This document shows, piece by piece, positions 6,898-14,038 of a stretch of DNA of 16,059 bases. Numbering within the stretch: the first letter of the stretch is position 1; each line of letters begins with the position of its first letter. The DNA is from Azoarcus sp031546845. GTDB lineage: Bacteria; Pseudomonadota; Gammaproteobacteria; Burkholderiales; Rhodocyclaceae. Both the position numbers and the translations under genes were made by a program. The DNA lies in contig JAVBJT010000025.1 in the NCBI GenBank assembly GCA_031546845.1, positions 1 through 16,059 of the forward strand, given 5' to 3'. Below the pieces are notes generated by a model. It saw only the letters and a program-made list of their open reading frames with translations, was not told the origin of the DNA and searched no databases.

Positions 6898-7560
6898 TTA
6901 TGGGCGGTTTGGCGAGCTTGGGGCGGAGGGGGCACGCGGCGCGCGGGAAAGGGTGAGATAGATGTGGTGCAGTGCATCCACTTGGGTGAGTAATTCAGCG
7001 AGCGGGCCGTTGTTGTCGATGACGTCGTCGGCAGCGGCGAGGCGTGTCGCGCGGCTGGCCTGGGTGGCCATGATGGCGCGGATTTGCGCTTCGTCAAAGC
7101 CGTTCCGCTTTCGTACGCGCGCTATTTGCAGATCTTCCGCGCAGTCGACCACGCAGATGCGGTGGCAGCGTTCGCGGTATGTGCCCGATTCGATCAGCAG
7201 CGGCACGGCGAGGATCACGTAGGCGCCGCCAGTGGTGTGGCATTGACGCTCGCTTTCGGCGCGGATCATGGGGTGGAGGATGGCTTCGAGTTCGCGCCGG
7301 GCCGCCGAGCGGGAAAATACCAGCGCCCGCATCGCTGCACGGTCGAGGCTGCCGTCGGCGGCGATCAGGGCGGGACCGAACGTGTCGCGGATGGCGGGAA
7401 TGGCGCTGCCGCCAGGGGCCGTGAGCGCGTGGGCGATGGCGTCGGTATCGACCACGCTGGCGCCGTTCGCGGCGAAGCGATCCGCCGCCGCGCTTTTACC
7501 GCTGCCGATGCCGCCGGTAAGGCCGACGATGAGCTTGGGGCGCGTGCCTTCGGTGCTCAC
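6898..7560 (-). CDS. coaE: Dephospho-CoA kinase
   Basis: A 220-residue P-loop kinase that phosphorylates the 3'-OH of dephospho-CoA, the last step of coenzyme A synthesis. The P-loop GGIGSGKS is at residues 16-23 in IVGLTGGIGSGKSAAADRF, followed by VVDTDAIAHAL (substrate-binding Asp), LEAILHPMIR and VPLLIESG, all family marks. The GTG at 7560 is chosen because it puts the P-loop near the N terminus and overlaps the upstream SPOR gene's stop as GTGA; the frame is open further upstream but only in the shadow of the SPOR gene. The C-terminal 20 residues are a Pro/Ser/Ala-rich tail beyond the catalytic core. zapD follows 108 bases downstream. Confidence 0.96.
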   Translation of the reverse strand: MSTEGTRPKLIVGLTGGIGSGKSAAADRFAANGASVVDTDAIAHALTAPGGSAIPAIRDTFGPALIAADGSLDRAAMRALVFSRSAARRELEAILHPMIRAESERQCHTTGGAYVILAVPLLIESGTYRERCHRICVVDCAEDLQIARVRKRNGFDEAQIRAIMATQASRATRLAAADDVIDNNGPLAELLTQVDALHHIYLTLSRAPRAPSAPSSPNRP

Positions 7561-8240
7561 AGCAGGCAATTGGTGCGATGAGCCGTATCGTTGCTTTCTA
7601 CCGCGGAGATGCGCGCCGACGGAGCCGTGACCTCGATGCGGTATTGCGTGCCGCCGCCGCCGCGTATTTCGACGCTGGCCGAGCGTACGCCGCGTGTTCG
7701 CAGTTGGTTCAATAGCTGGTTGGCGGCAGACTCGGTTTTGAAGATGCCAAGGGAGATGGCGAATTGGTTGGGGCCGGCTTCCTGAACGATGAACAGGTCG
7801 GAGATGCCGAGTCCGCGCAACTCCTTCGCCTTGCGTTCGGCCAGGTCGCGGCTGCCTTGCGGTGGCAGGCGTACCCACCAGGTGGCGCCGGGCGCTTCAG
7901 CGCCGCTGCGCCGGGGAGAAAGCCCCGCCGCGATGAGACGGCTTTCGAGCTTGTCGGCGTCGTCGGCGGACAGGGCGGACCAGGCGGTGCAAATCGGGCT
8001 GTCCGCAGGGGCCGTTGTTGTGCTTTCCGGTGGCGTGTCGTTCTGTGCGGGGGGCGTGGTGGCGGCCGCGAGGTCGCGGCCGTCGCGCGTGAGCAAGCGG
8101 ATACGCTCGGGATTGAGTTGGTTACGGATGCGCTCGGGCTCGCCGTGCTGGGTGGGCAGTGCCAGCCAGCCGGATACGGCGGCGACGGCTAGGCCGTTGA
8201 GGATGAGCAGGAGGATGAACAGGAAACGCAGCATGGACAT
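7557..8240 (-). CDS. Membrane-anchored SPOR-domain protein
   Basis: A 227-residue protein with a short N terminus, one hydrophobic helix at about residues 4-26, a periplasmic Pro/Thr/Ala-rich linker (about 55-82), a short segment ICTAWSALSADDADKLESRL, and a C-terminal SPOR domain at about 121-204 (WWVRLPP, then FAISLGIFKTESAANQLLNQL). SPOR domains bind denuded glycan strands at the division septum, so a role in septation or cell-wall remodelling is likely; zapD two genes downstream fits. It resembles the FtsN/DedD layout but is too divergent for a symbol. The stop overlaps the coaE start by 4 bases. An alternative ATG lies at 8234. No Shine-Dalgarno sequence is seen, and a strong hairpin ends 6 bases upstream. 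Confidence 0.85.
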   Translation of the reverse strand: MSMLRFLFILLLILNGLAVAAVSGWLALPTQHGEPERIRNQLNPERIRLLTRDGRDLAAATTPPAQNDTPPESTTTAPADSPICTAWSALSADDADKLESRLIAAGLSPRRSGAEAPGATWWVRLPPQGSRDLAERKAKELRGLGISDLFIVQEAGPNQFAISLGIFKTESAANQLLNQLRTRGVRSASVEIRGGGGTQYRIEVTAPSARISAVESNDTAHRTNCLL

Positions 8241-8246
8241 GCGGAA

Positions 8247-8289
8247 AGCTTACCCGATCCGGCGGCGATGGATAAGCCGCCGGTAAGCT
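8247..8289 (-). repeat. Inverted repeat immediately before the SPOR gene
   Basis: Two nested arms pair: CCGGCGGC (8259-8266) with GCCGCCGG (8276-8283), and AGCTTA (8247-8252) with TAAGCT (8284-8289), with a 6-base bulge on one side and a 9-base loop. It occupies exactly where the ribosome binding site of the SPOR gene should be. It could be a translational control structure or a second part of the trpB2 terminator. Confidence 0.55.
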
Positions 8290-8299
8290 GGTTAAGGCT

Positions 8300-8324
8300 G
8301 CGGGAAGGAGCGTGCCCTTCCCGC
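8300..8324 (-). terminator. Terminator-like hairpin after trpB2
   Basis: A perfect 9-bp stem, GCGGGAAGG (8300-8308) with CCTTCCCGC (8316-8324), closes a 7-base loop 8 bases beyond the trpB2 stop. On the minus strand it is followed by AGCCTTAACC, without a real T-run, so termination may be incomplete. Confidence 0.55.
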
Positions 8325-8332
8325 GCCGGTGT

Positions 8333-9700
8333 TCAGCCGACTTTCGGCAGGTGTTGCAGTGAGGCGCGCACTGCTTCGGCAGGGTAGTCGTAGTCTTCTA
8401 GCTTGCCGGAGAAGTAGCGCTCGTAGGCGCTCATGTCGAAATGGCCGTGGCCGGTGAGGTTGAACAGGATGGTTTTGGCTTCGCCGCTGGCCTTGCAGGC
8501 AAGCGCTTCGTCGATAGCGGCACGGATGGCGTGGCTTGCTTCGGGCGCGGGGATGATGCCTTCGGCGCGGGCGAACAGGACGCCGGCCTCGAAGGTGGCC
8601 AGTTGCGGGACCGCCAGCGGTTCGACCAGCCCTTCATGGACGAGTTGCGAGACCAGCGGCGAGTCGCCGTGGTAGCGCAGCCCGCCCGCGTGGATGCCGG
8701 GCGGGGTGAAGTCGTGGCCGAGGGTGTACATCTTCATCATCGGGGTGAAGCCGGAGGCATCGCCGAAGTCGTAGGCGTAGGTGCCTTTGGTCAGCGTCGG
8801 GCAGGAGGTCGGCTCGACGGCCACGCAGCGCAGGTTTTGCGCGCGCTTGTCGCCTGCCGCGCGGTCGGCGAGGAAGGGGAAGGCGATGCCGCCGAAGCTG
8901 GAGCCGCCGCCGCAGGGGCCGAGGACCACGTCCGGATAAAGGCCGAGTTTGTCGAACTGTTTTTTGGCTTCGAGACCGATGATGGTCTGGTGCAGCAGCA
9001 CGTGGTTGAGCACCGAGCCAAGGGTGTAGTTGGTGTCGGCGCGGTCGGCTGCTTCTTCCACCGCTTCCGAGATGGCGAGGCCGAGTGAGCCGGGGTTGTC
9101 CGGGTCGTGCGCCAGTGTTTTGCGCCCGGTTTCGGTGAGTTGCGACGGGCTGGCGTACACCTCGGCCCCCCAGGTCTGCATCATCAGGCGGCGGTAGGGT
9201 TTTTGTTCGTAGCTCACCTTGACCATGTACACGCGCACTTCGAGGCCGAACATTTGCCCGGCGAAGGCGATGGACGAGCCCCACTGGCCGGCGCCGGTTT
9301 CGGTGGTGAGCCGCTTGATGCCCGCTTGGCGGTTGTAGAACGCTTGCGGCACGGCGGAATTGGGTTTGTGCGAGCCGGCCGGGGAGGCGCCTTCGTATTT
9401 GTAGAAAATGCGCGCTGGCGTGCCCAGCGCTTGTTCCAGCCGCGTGGCCCGGATCAACGGGCTGGGGCGCCACAGGCGGTAGATTTCGCGTACTTCGCCC
9501 GGGATTTCGATCCAGCGCTGGGCGCTCATTTCCTGTTCGATGATGGCGTCGGGGAAGATTGCGCCCATTTGTTCGGGTGTGGCCGGTTTACCGTCCGGCC
9601 CCAGCGGCGGCGCGGGTGGATTGGTGAGGTCGGCGGCGATGTTGTACCAGTGGGTAGGCGCTTCGCTGGGTTCGAGAAAAACGCGGGTGATGTCGGTCAT
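8333..9700 (-). CDS. trpB2: TrpB2-type tryptophan synthase beta chain (PLP enzyme)
   Basis: A 455-residue PLP enzyme that would join indole and serine to make tryptophan. The PLP lysine is Lys112 in GSHKPNSA, TTETGAGQWGSS is at 132-143, and the phosphate-binding loop is GPCGGGSS. The N-terminal extension of about 70 residues, the Trp in GAGQWG and the total length (TrpB1 is near 400) mark it as the TrpB2 subfamily, which works without a tightly bound TrpA in the cases studied. The ATG at 9700 is fixed by AGGAGG at 9712-9707, 6 bases away, the best ribosome binding site in the window. No trpA is next to it. It sits 19 bases after coaX and before the SPOR gene. It could use a substrate other than indole. 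Confidence 0.92.
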   Translation of the reverse strand: MTDITRVFLEPSEAPTHWYNIAADLTNPPAPPLGPDGKPATPEQMGAIFPDAIIEQEMSAQRWIEIPGEVREIYRLWRPSPLIRATRLEQALGTPARIFYKYEGASPAGSHKPNSAVPQAFYNRQAGIKRLTTETGAGQWGSSIAFAGQMFGLEVRVYMVKVSYEQKPYRRLMMQTWGAEVYASPSQLTETGRKTLAHDPDNPGSLGLAISEAVEEAADRADTNYTLGSVLNHVLLHQTIIGLEAKKQFDKLGLYPDVVLGPCGGGSSFGGIAFPFLADRAAGDKRAQNLRCVAVEPTSCPTLTKGTYAYDFGDASGFTPMMKMYTLGHDFTPPGIHAGGLRYHGDSPLVSQLVHEGLVEPLAVPQLATFEAGVLFARAEGIIPAPEASHAIRAAIDEALACKASGEAKTILFNLTGHGHFDMSAYERYFSGKLEDYDYPAEAVRASLQHLPKVG

Positions 9701-9706
9701 ATTTTT

Positions 9707-9712
9707 CCTCCT
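9707..9712 (-). promoter_or_regulatory. Consensus Shine-Dalgarno of trpB2
   Basis: AGGAGG on the minus strand, followed by AAAAAT and then the ATG at 9700. It excludes the upstream in-frame start at 9754, which lies inside coaX. The neighbouring birA, coaX, SPOR and ntrC genes have no comparable site. Confidence 0.9.
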
Positions 9713-9719
9713 GGGGTAC

Positions 9720-10469
9720 TTATGACAGGGATGGCGTGTGCGCGATGGCGGCAAGCCCGTGTAGTACGAGATTGTCGACGCGCCGTGCCGGAATCGTCAG
9801 CAGATCGGCGAAGTGGCCCGCGCCGCCGCCGCCGAGCAGGCAGCAGGCATGGGGCATGCCGGCGATGCGGGTGAACATGCGTTCCACCGCGCCGGCCTGG
9901 GCTTGCAGGCAGCCGGAGTAGATCGCGTCGGCGGTGTTGCGCGGTGTTGCGGCGAAACAGCCTTCGGCCAGCGGCAGTTGGGCGGTGTGGGTGGAGAGGG
10001 CGCGGCGCATCAGGTCTACGCCGGGCAGGATCAGGCCGCCGAGAAAATCGCCGCCACCGTCGAGCAGGTCGATGGTTGTGGCAGTGCCGGAGGTGACGAC
10101 CAGACAGGCGTGCGAGTGCAGCCGGCGCGCGCCGATGAGCGCGGCCCAGCGGTCCGCGCCGAGGCGGGCGGGGTCGTCGTAGCGATTGCGCACGCCGCAC
10201 AGGGCTGCGCTGGCAGTGATCCATTCCGGTGCGAGGCTGACCGTTGCAGCGTGAGCATCAATGCGCGCGGCCAGCGCGGGACCGGCGACGTTGACGCCGA
10301 CGATGCGGCGGATGGCGCGAGCCTCGCCGCCGGTGTGGCGCGCGAAAAGGGCGATGAGATCGTCGACCGCTTCATGGGCGAAGGCGCCTTCGTCGTGGAC
10401 TGTGTTGTCCGCGTGGCCGACGGCTCGCCATTTGACCAGAGTGTTGCCGGCGTCGATGAGCAGAATCAC
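9720..10469 (-). CDS. coaX: Type III pantothenate kinase
   Basis: A 249-residue kinase of the ASKHA fold that phosphorylates pantothenate, the committed step of CoA synthesis. Family motifs are LLIDAGNTLVKW (Asp6, N-terminal phosphate loop), GADRWAALIGA (pantothenate site), VVTSGTATTIDLLDG (second phosphate loop) and GGLILPGVDLM. This type is insensitive to CoA feedback in characterised members. It starts with GTG at 10469, overlapping the birA stop as GTGA, the well-known birA-coaX pair of Betaproteobacteria. trpB2 begins 19 bases after its TAA stop. With coaE further along the same strand, the window holds the first and last steps of CoA synthesis. Confidence 0.96.
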   Translation of the reverse strand: MILLIDAGNTLVKWRAVGHADNTVHDEGAFAHEAVDDLIALFARHTGGEARAIRRIVGVNVAGPALAARIDAHAATVSLAPEWITASAALCGVRNRYDDPARLGADRWAALIGARRLHSHACLVVTSGTATTIDLLDGGGDFLGGLILPGVDLMRRALSTHTAQLPLAEGCFAATPRNTADAIYSGCLQAQAGAVERMFTRIAGMPHACCLLGGGGAGHFADLLTIPARRVDNLVLHGLAAIAHTPSLS

Positions 10470-11266
10470 GTTGCCGTCCGCAGTGAAACTTCGCCCGACA
10501 GGATGCGCTGTACGCCGCTGTCGGTACGGATCAGCAGTGCGCCGTCTTCATCCACGCCGGTGCAGATGCCGCTTAGCGCGGTGTTTTCGCCGTCGATGCG
10601 CACGGGCAGGTCGACGAAGGCGTTGCGTTGCTGCCAGGCGCCGCGCAGCGCGGAAAACCCGGCGGCGGCGTAGGTGTCGAGCAACTGCCGCAGTTCGCGC
10701 AGGATGTCGGCCAGCAGCGCGGGGCGGGTTGGGGTTTCGCCAAGCTCGCGGTACAGGTCGGTGATAGCGGGCTGACCGGGGATGCTGGCATCGTCGGGCA
10801 GGCGCAGGTTGACGCCGATGCCGATTACCGCCGCCGGTGTGCGGCCCCGGCCGGGCAGCAGTTCGACGAGAATGCCGGCGATCTTGCCGCCGTGGATCAG
10901 TACGTCGTTAGGCCATTTGAGCTGTACGCCGGCCACGCCGCGTTTTTCCAGCACGCGGGCAAGCGCCAGCCCGGCGACCAGCGACAGGCCGGCCGGCACC
11001 GGCGCGCCGTCGGCGAAGCGCCACAGAGCGGAAAAGACGAGGCTGCCGTCGGGCCACGATTGCCACTGCCGGCCGCGCCGGCCACGGCCAGCGGTTTGAT
11101 GGTCGGCGATGAGGACGTGCGCACGGCCGTCGTCGGCGGGCGGGCGCTCTACCAGTTCACTGTTGGTCGATGCGCATGCGTCTATCCGGCGCAGGGAGAA
11201 GGCGCTGGCCTCGTTACCGAGGGCGGCGATGAAATCGGCGGTGGAAAGCGTCGTGGGGGCGGTCAC
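10466..11266 (-). CDS. birA: Biotin-[acetyl-CoA-carboxylase] ligase, without DNA-binding domain
   Basis: A 266-residue biotin protein ligase that makes biotinyl-AMP and transfers biotin to the carboxylase carrier protein. Conserved motifs are CASTN at 31-35, the adenylate-binding GRGRRGR at 60-66, KWPND at 117-121 and GGKIAGILVE at 126-135, followed by the central VIGIGVNL and a small C-terminal SH3-like domain. The N-terminal winged-helix repressor domain of E. coli BirA (321 residues) is absent, so this looks like a ligase-only form that cannot itself repress bio genes. The start is set at GTG 11266; the frame stays open upstream but that sequence shows no protein-like pattern. No Shine-Dalgarno is seen. 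Its stop overlaps coaX. Confidence 0.93.
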   Translation of the reverse strand: MTAPTTLSTADFIAALGNEASAFSLRRIDACASTNSELVERPPADDGRAHVLIADHQTAGRGRRGRQWQSWPDGSLVFSALWRFADGAPVPAGLSLVAGLALARVLEKRGVAGVQLKWPNDVLIHGGKIAGILVELLPGRGRTPAAVIGIGVNLRLPDDASIPGQPAITDLYRELGETPTRPALLADILRELRQLLDTYAAAGFSALRGAWQQRNAFVDLPVRIDGENTALSGICTGVDEDGALLIRTDSGVQRILSGEVSLRTAT

Positions 11267-11439
11267 GGGATAAAGGCGGTTAAAGGATTGTTGGGGCGCC
11301 GTCAGCGGATAAGAGGAAATAAATAAGCGGATAGGGTGCAAGCGCACAAGGCCGGCATTATCCGTCAACCGCGCCGTCGCGTGCGAGTGCGAGCTTGTGC
11401 GGAACGTAAGCGGGAACTGCAATAACAGCCCGGGAGGCG
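11267..11439 (-). other. ntrC-birA intergenic region with repeats
   Basis: The 173 bases hold GCGGATA at 11305-11311 and 11327-11333 (22 bases apart, same face of the helix), a third, inverted near-copy (TTATCCG from about 11359), and a wide inverted repeat CGCACAAG (11343-11350) / CTTGTGCG (11394-11401). On the minus strand TTGACG and TTGCAC could be -35 elements, but no matching -10 is clear. No intrinsic terminator for ntrC is visible. A birA promoter here is likely but not mapped. Confidence 0.4.
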
Positions 11440-12882
11440 TTAGTCGCCGCCGATGGCGGCGGTATTCGGCGGCGTTTCCCCATCCATGTCGAGTTCGTGC
11501 ATTTTGCGTGTGATTGTATTGCGGCCGATGCCGAGCAGATGCGCGGCGTCGATGCGGCGGCCGCCGGTGGCGGCGAGTGCGCGGCGGATCAGCGTGCGCT
11601 CGAAGTCGTGCGTGAGGCGGTCGAAGACTTCGCCCGGCGCGGTGGCGATCAGGCGGTCGGCTTCGAGGCCGAGGGCGTTTGTCCAGCCGATGGGGCTTTC
11701 CCGTGCCGGTTGGTCGCGCATTTCCGGTGGCAGGTCGTTGATTTCGACCGTTTGCCCGGGCGCCATCACCGTCAGCCAATGGCACAGGTTTTCCAGTTGG
11801 CGGACGTTGCCCGGGAAGGGCAGCGCCTGGAGGTAGGTTAGCGCGCCTTCGGCGATGCGTTTGCCTTCCACGCCCAGTTCTTGCGCGCTGCGTTGCAGGA
11901 AGTGGCGCACGAGCAGCGGGATGTCCTCGTGCCGCTCGCGCAGCGGCGGCAAGCGCAGGCGGATGACGTTGAGGCGGTGGAACAGGTCTTCGCGGAACAG
12001 GCCGAGGCGCACGCGCTCTTCCAGATCCTGGTGCGTGGCGGCGATGACGCGCACGTTGGCCTTAACTGGCTGATGGCCGCCGACGCGGTAGAAGTGGCCG
12101 TCCGACAGTACGCGAAGCAGGCGCGTTTGCAGTTCGGCGGGCATGTCGCCGATTTCGTCGAGGAACAGCGTGCCGCCTTCGGCTTGCTCGAAGCGGCCGC
12201 GGCGTTGCGCGGCAGCGCCGGTGAAGGCGCCGCGTTCGTGGCCGAACAGTTCGGATTCGAGCAGGTCGCGTGGGATGGCGGCGGTGTTGATGGCGATGAA
12301 TGGCGCATCGCGTCGCGGGCTGTGGCGGTGCAGCGCGTGCGCGACGAGTTCCTTGCCGCTACCCGATTCGCCGTTGATGAGCACGGTGGCGTGCGATTGC
12401 GAGAGCCGGCCGATGGCGCGAAATACTTCTTGCATGGCTGGCGCCTGGCCGAGGATTTCGGGGGCGACGGGGGCGTCTGCGCCGGCTTCGGCGGTGTTGG
12501 CGTTTTGCTCCAGCGCGCGACGCACGAGCGCGACGGCCTGATCGACGTCGAACGGTTTGGGCAGGTATTCGAAGGCGCCGCCTTGAAAGGCGGCGACGGC
12601 GCTTTCGAGGTCGGAATAAGCGGTCATGATGATGACCGGCAGTTGCGGGTGCGTTTCCTTGATCCGTTGCAGCAGCGCCAGTCCGCTTTCGCCGGGCATG
12701 CGGATGTCGGACAGCAGCACTTTGGGCGGGTGAGAGGCGTCGGCGAGCGCGTCGAGCGCTTCGTCGGCCGAGGCGAAGCTGCGGTGGGAGATTTCCTCGC
12801 GGCCAAGGGCTTTTTCCAGCACCCAGCGGATGGAGCGGTCATCGTCAACGATCCAGACAGCATTCATGGTGGTATGCGCCAT
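11440..12882 (-). CDS. ntrC: Nitrogen regulation response regulator NtrC
   Basis: A 480-residue sigma-54 activator (also called GlnG). The receiver domain (1-125) has the acidic DDD at 13-15, the phosphoacceptor Asp59 in LLSDIRMPG and Lys109 in YLPKPF. The AAA+ domain follows, with Walker A GESGSGKE at 171-178, the sigma-54 contact loop GAFTGA at 218-223 and Walker B GGTLFLDEIGD at 236-246. The C-terminal Fis-type helix-turn-helix includes AAHLLGIGRNTITRKMHEL. Phosphorylated by NtrB under nitrogen limitation, it activates glnA and other promoters. The ATG at 12867 (MNAVWIVDD) is an equally good start and would number the phospho-Asp 54, as in E. coli. It follows ntrB by 16 bases. Confidence 0.97.
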   Translation of the reverse strand: MAHTTMNAVWIVDDDRSIRWVLEKALGREEISHRSFASADEALDALADASHPPKVLLSDIRMPGESGLALLQRIKETHPQLPVIIMTAYSDLESAVAAFQGGAFEYLPKPFDVDQAVALVRRALEQNANTAEAGADAPVAPEILGQAPAMQEVFRAIGRLSQSHATVLINGESGSGKELVAHALHRHSPRRDAPFIAINTAAIPRDLLESELFGHERGAFTGAAAQRRGRFEQAEGGTLFLDEIGDMPAELQTRLLRVLSDGHFYRVGGHQPVKANVRVIAATHQDLEERVRLGLFREDLFHRLNVIRLRLPPLRERHEDIPLLVRHFLQRSAQELGVEGKRIAEGALTYLQALPFPGNVRQLENLCHWLTVMAPGQTVEINDLPPEMRDQPARESPIGWTNALGLEADRLIATAPGEVFDRLTHDFERTLIRRALAATGGRRIDAAHLLGIGRNTITRKMHELDMDGETPPNTAAIGGD

Positions 12883-12898
12883 AGTGGGGCGTGCGGGG

Positions 12899-13978
12899 TC
12901 AGGTACGCTGCGCGACGGGCAGCAGGATCGTGAAGCAGGTGCGGCCGGGGTTGCTGTCGACGTCGATCATGCCCTGGTGCTGTTCGACGAAGCGCTGGGC
13001 GAGGGAGAGTCCCAGGCCGCTACCGCCGCTTCGCCCCGACACCAGCGGGTAGAAGATTTTGTCGAGGATTTCTTCCGGCACGCCGGGGCCGTTGTCGATT
13101 ACCTGTAATTCCAGCGCCAGCTTATACCGCCGCTTGGCCAGCGTAACCTGGCGCGCGATACGTGTGCGCAGCCGGATTTCGCCGTGACCGTCGAGCGCTT
13201 GGGCGGCATTGCGCACGATGTTGAGGATGGCCTGGATGAGTTGTTCGCGGTCGGCGGTCAGTTCGGGCAGGCTGGTGTCGTAGTCGCGACGAATGGTGAG
13301 CTCGGGGAATTCGGCGAGGATCAGCCGGCGTGCCCGCTCCATGACGTCATGAATGTTGATCGGCGTCGGGTGCATCACGCAGTGCGAGGTGAGCAGCCGG
13401 TTCATCAGGTCTTGCAGCCGGTCCGCCTCGGCGATGATGACTTCGGTGTATTCACGCAGTTGCGGGTCGGGTAGTTCGCGTTCGAGCAACTGCGCCGAGC
13501 CGCGAATGCCGCCGAGCGGGTTTTTGATTTCGTGCGCGAGGTTGCGGATCAGTTCATGGCTGGCCTGTTGCTGCTGTAGCAACTGTTCTTCGCGGGCGAC
13601 GCGCAGTTGTGCGTCGATGGGGCGGAATTCGAGCAGTAGCCGCGAGCCGGCGGTGTCGATGGGGCTGACCGTGCAGTCGAGATTCAGCGGTTCGGCGTTG
13701 CGGCGGGGAATTTTCAGATCCTGCCCGGTGTAGCTCCAGTTGGTGTGCAGGGCATTCTCGAGCGCGGCGCCAAGTCCGGGTGGTTTGCCCAGCAGGCGCG
13801 CAAGCGGCGCGCCGATGAGCTTGCGCTGGCTGATGGCGAAGAGGTTTTCCGCGCTGGGGTTGAGATAGCGGATGAGCAGCGCCTCATCCACCAGAACGAT
13901 CGCGGAGGAAAGCAGGTCCAGCCCTGAAAACGGGCCGAAGGCGGCGCTGCGGGCGGAGGGAAGCGGGTCGGGGGCCAT
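12899..13978 (-). CDS. ntrB: Nitrogen regulation sensor kinase/phosphatase NtrB
   Basis: A 359-residue cytoplasmic histidine kinase (also called GlnL). A PAS-like domain occupies about residues 18-120 (LLSSAIVLVDEALLIRYLNP), followed by a glutamine-rich linker helix and the dimerisation domain with the phosphorylated His149 in RNLAHEIKNPLGGIRGSAQLLE. The ATPase domain has the N box NIVRNAAQAL, G1 DNGPGVPEE and G2 GGSGLGLSLAQRF. No membrane segment is present, as expected. It phosphorylates or dephosphorylates NtrC according to the PII protein state. It starts 60 bases after the DUF4124 gene, and the short gap ends in CGGTTTTTGC on the transcribed strand, which might weakly attenuate. Confidence 0.97.
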   Translation of the reverse strand: MAPDPLPSARSAAFGPFSGLDLLSSAIVLVDEALLIRYLNPSAENLFAISQRKLIGAPLARLLGKPPGLGAALENALHTNWSYTGQDLKIPRRNAEPLNLDCTVSPIDTAGSRLLLEFRPIDAQLRVAREEQLLQQQQASHELIRNLAHEIKNPLGGIRGSAQLLERELPDPQLREYTEVIIAEADRLQDLMNRLLTSHCVMHPTPINIHDVMERARRLILAEFPELTIRRDYDTSLPELTADREQLIQAILNIVRNAAQALDGHGEIRLRTRIARQVTLAKRRYKLALELQVIDNGPGVPEEILDKIFYPLVSGRSGGSGLGLSLAQRFVEQHQGMIDVDSNPGRTCFTILLPVAQRT

Positions 13979-14038
13979 GGGGTGCGTCCGGTTATCTGCT
14001 TCGCCCTACGCAAAAACCGCGCCGGCTTTGGCAGGGGT

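Noticed and set aside
6898..7878. Longer coaE start at 7878
   Set aside because: The extra 106 residues lie in the shadow of the SPOR gene, and CoaE proteins start just before the P-loop.
10466..11785. Longer birA start reaching into ntrC
   Set aside because: The extra 173 codons read as Arg/His/Pro-rich noise and overlap the end of ntrC; no winged-helix pattern is present.
11881..12933. 350-codon open frame on the plus strand opposite ntrC
   Set aside because: A Val/Gly/Ala-rich shadow of the complementary third codon positions of ntrC.
13979..14038. Intrinsic terminator between DUF4124 and ntrB
   Set aside because: A five-T run is present on the transcribed strand, but no stable uninterrupted stem precedes it.
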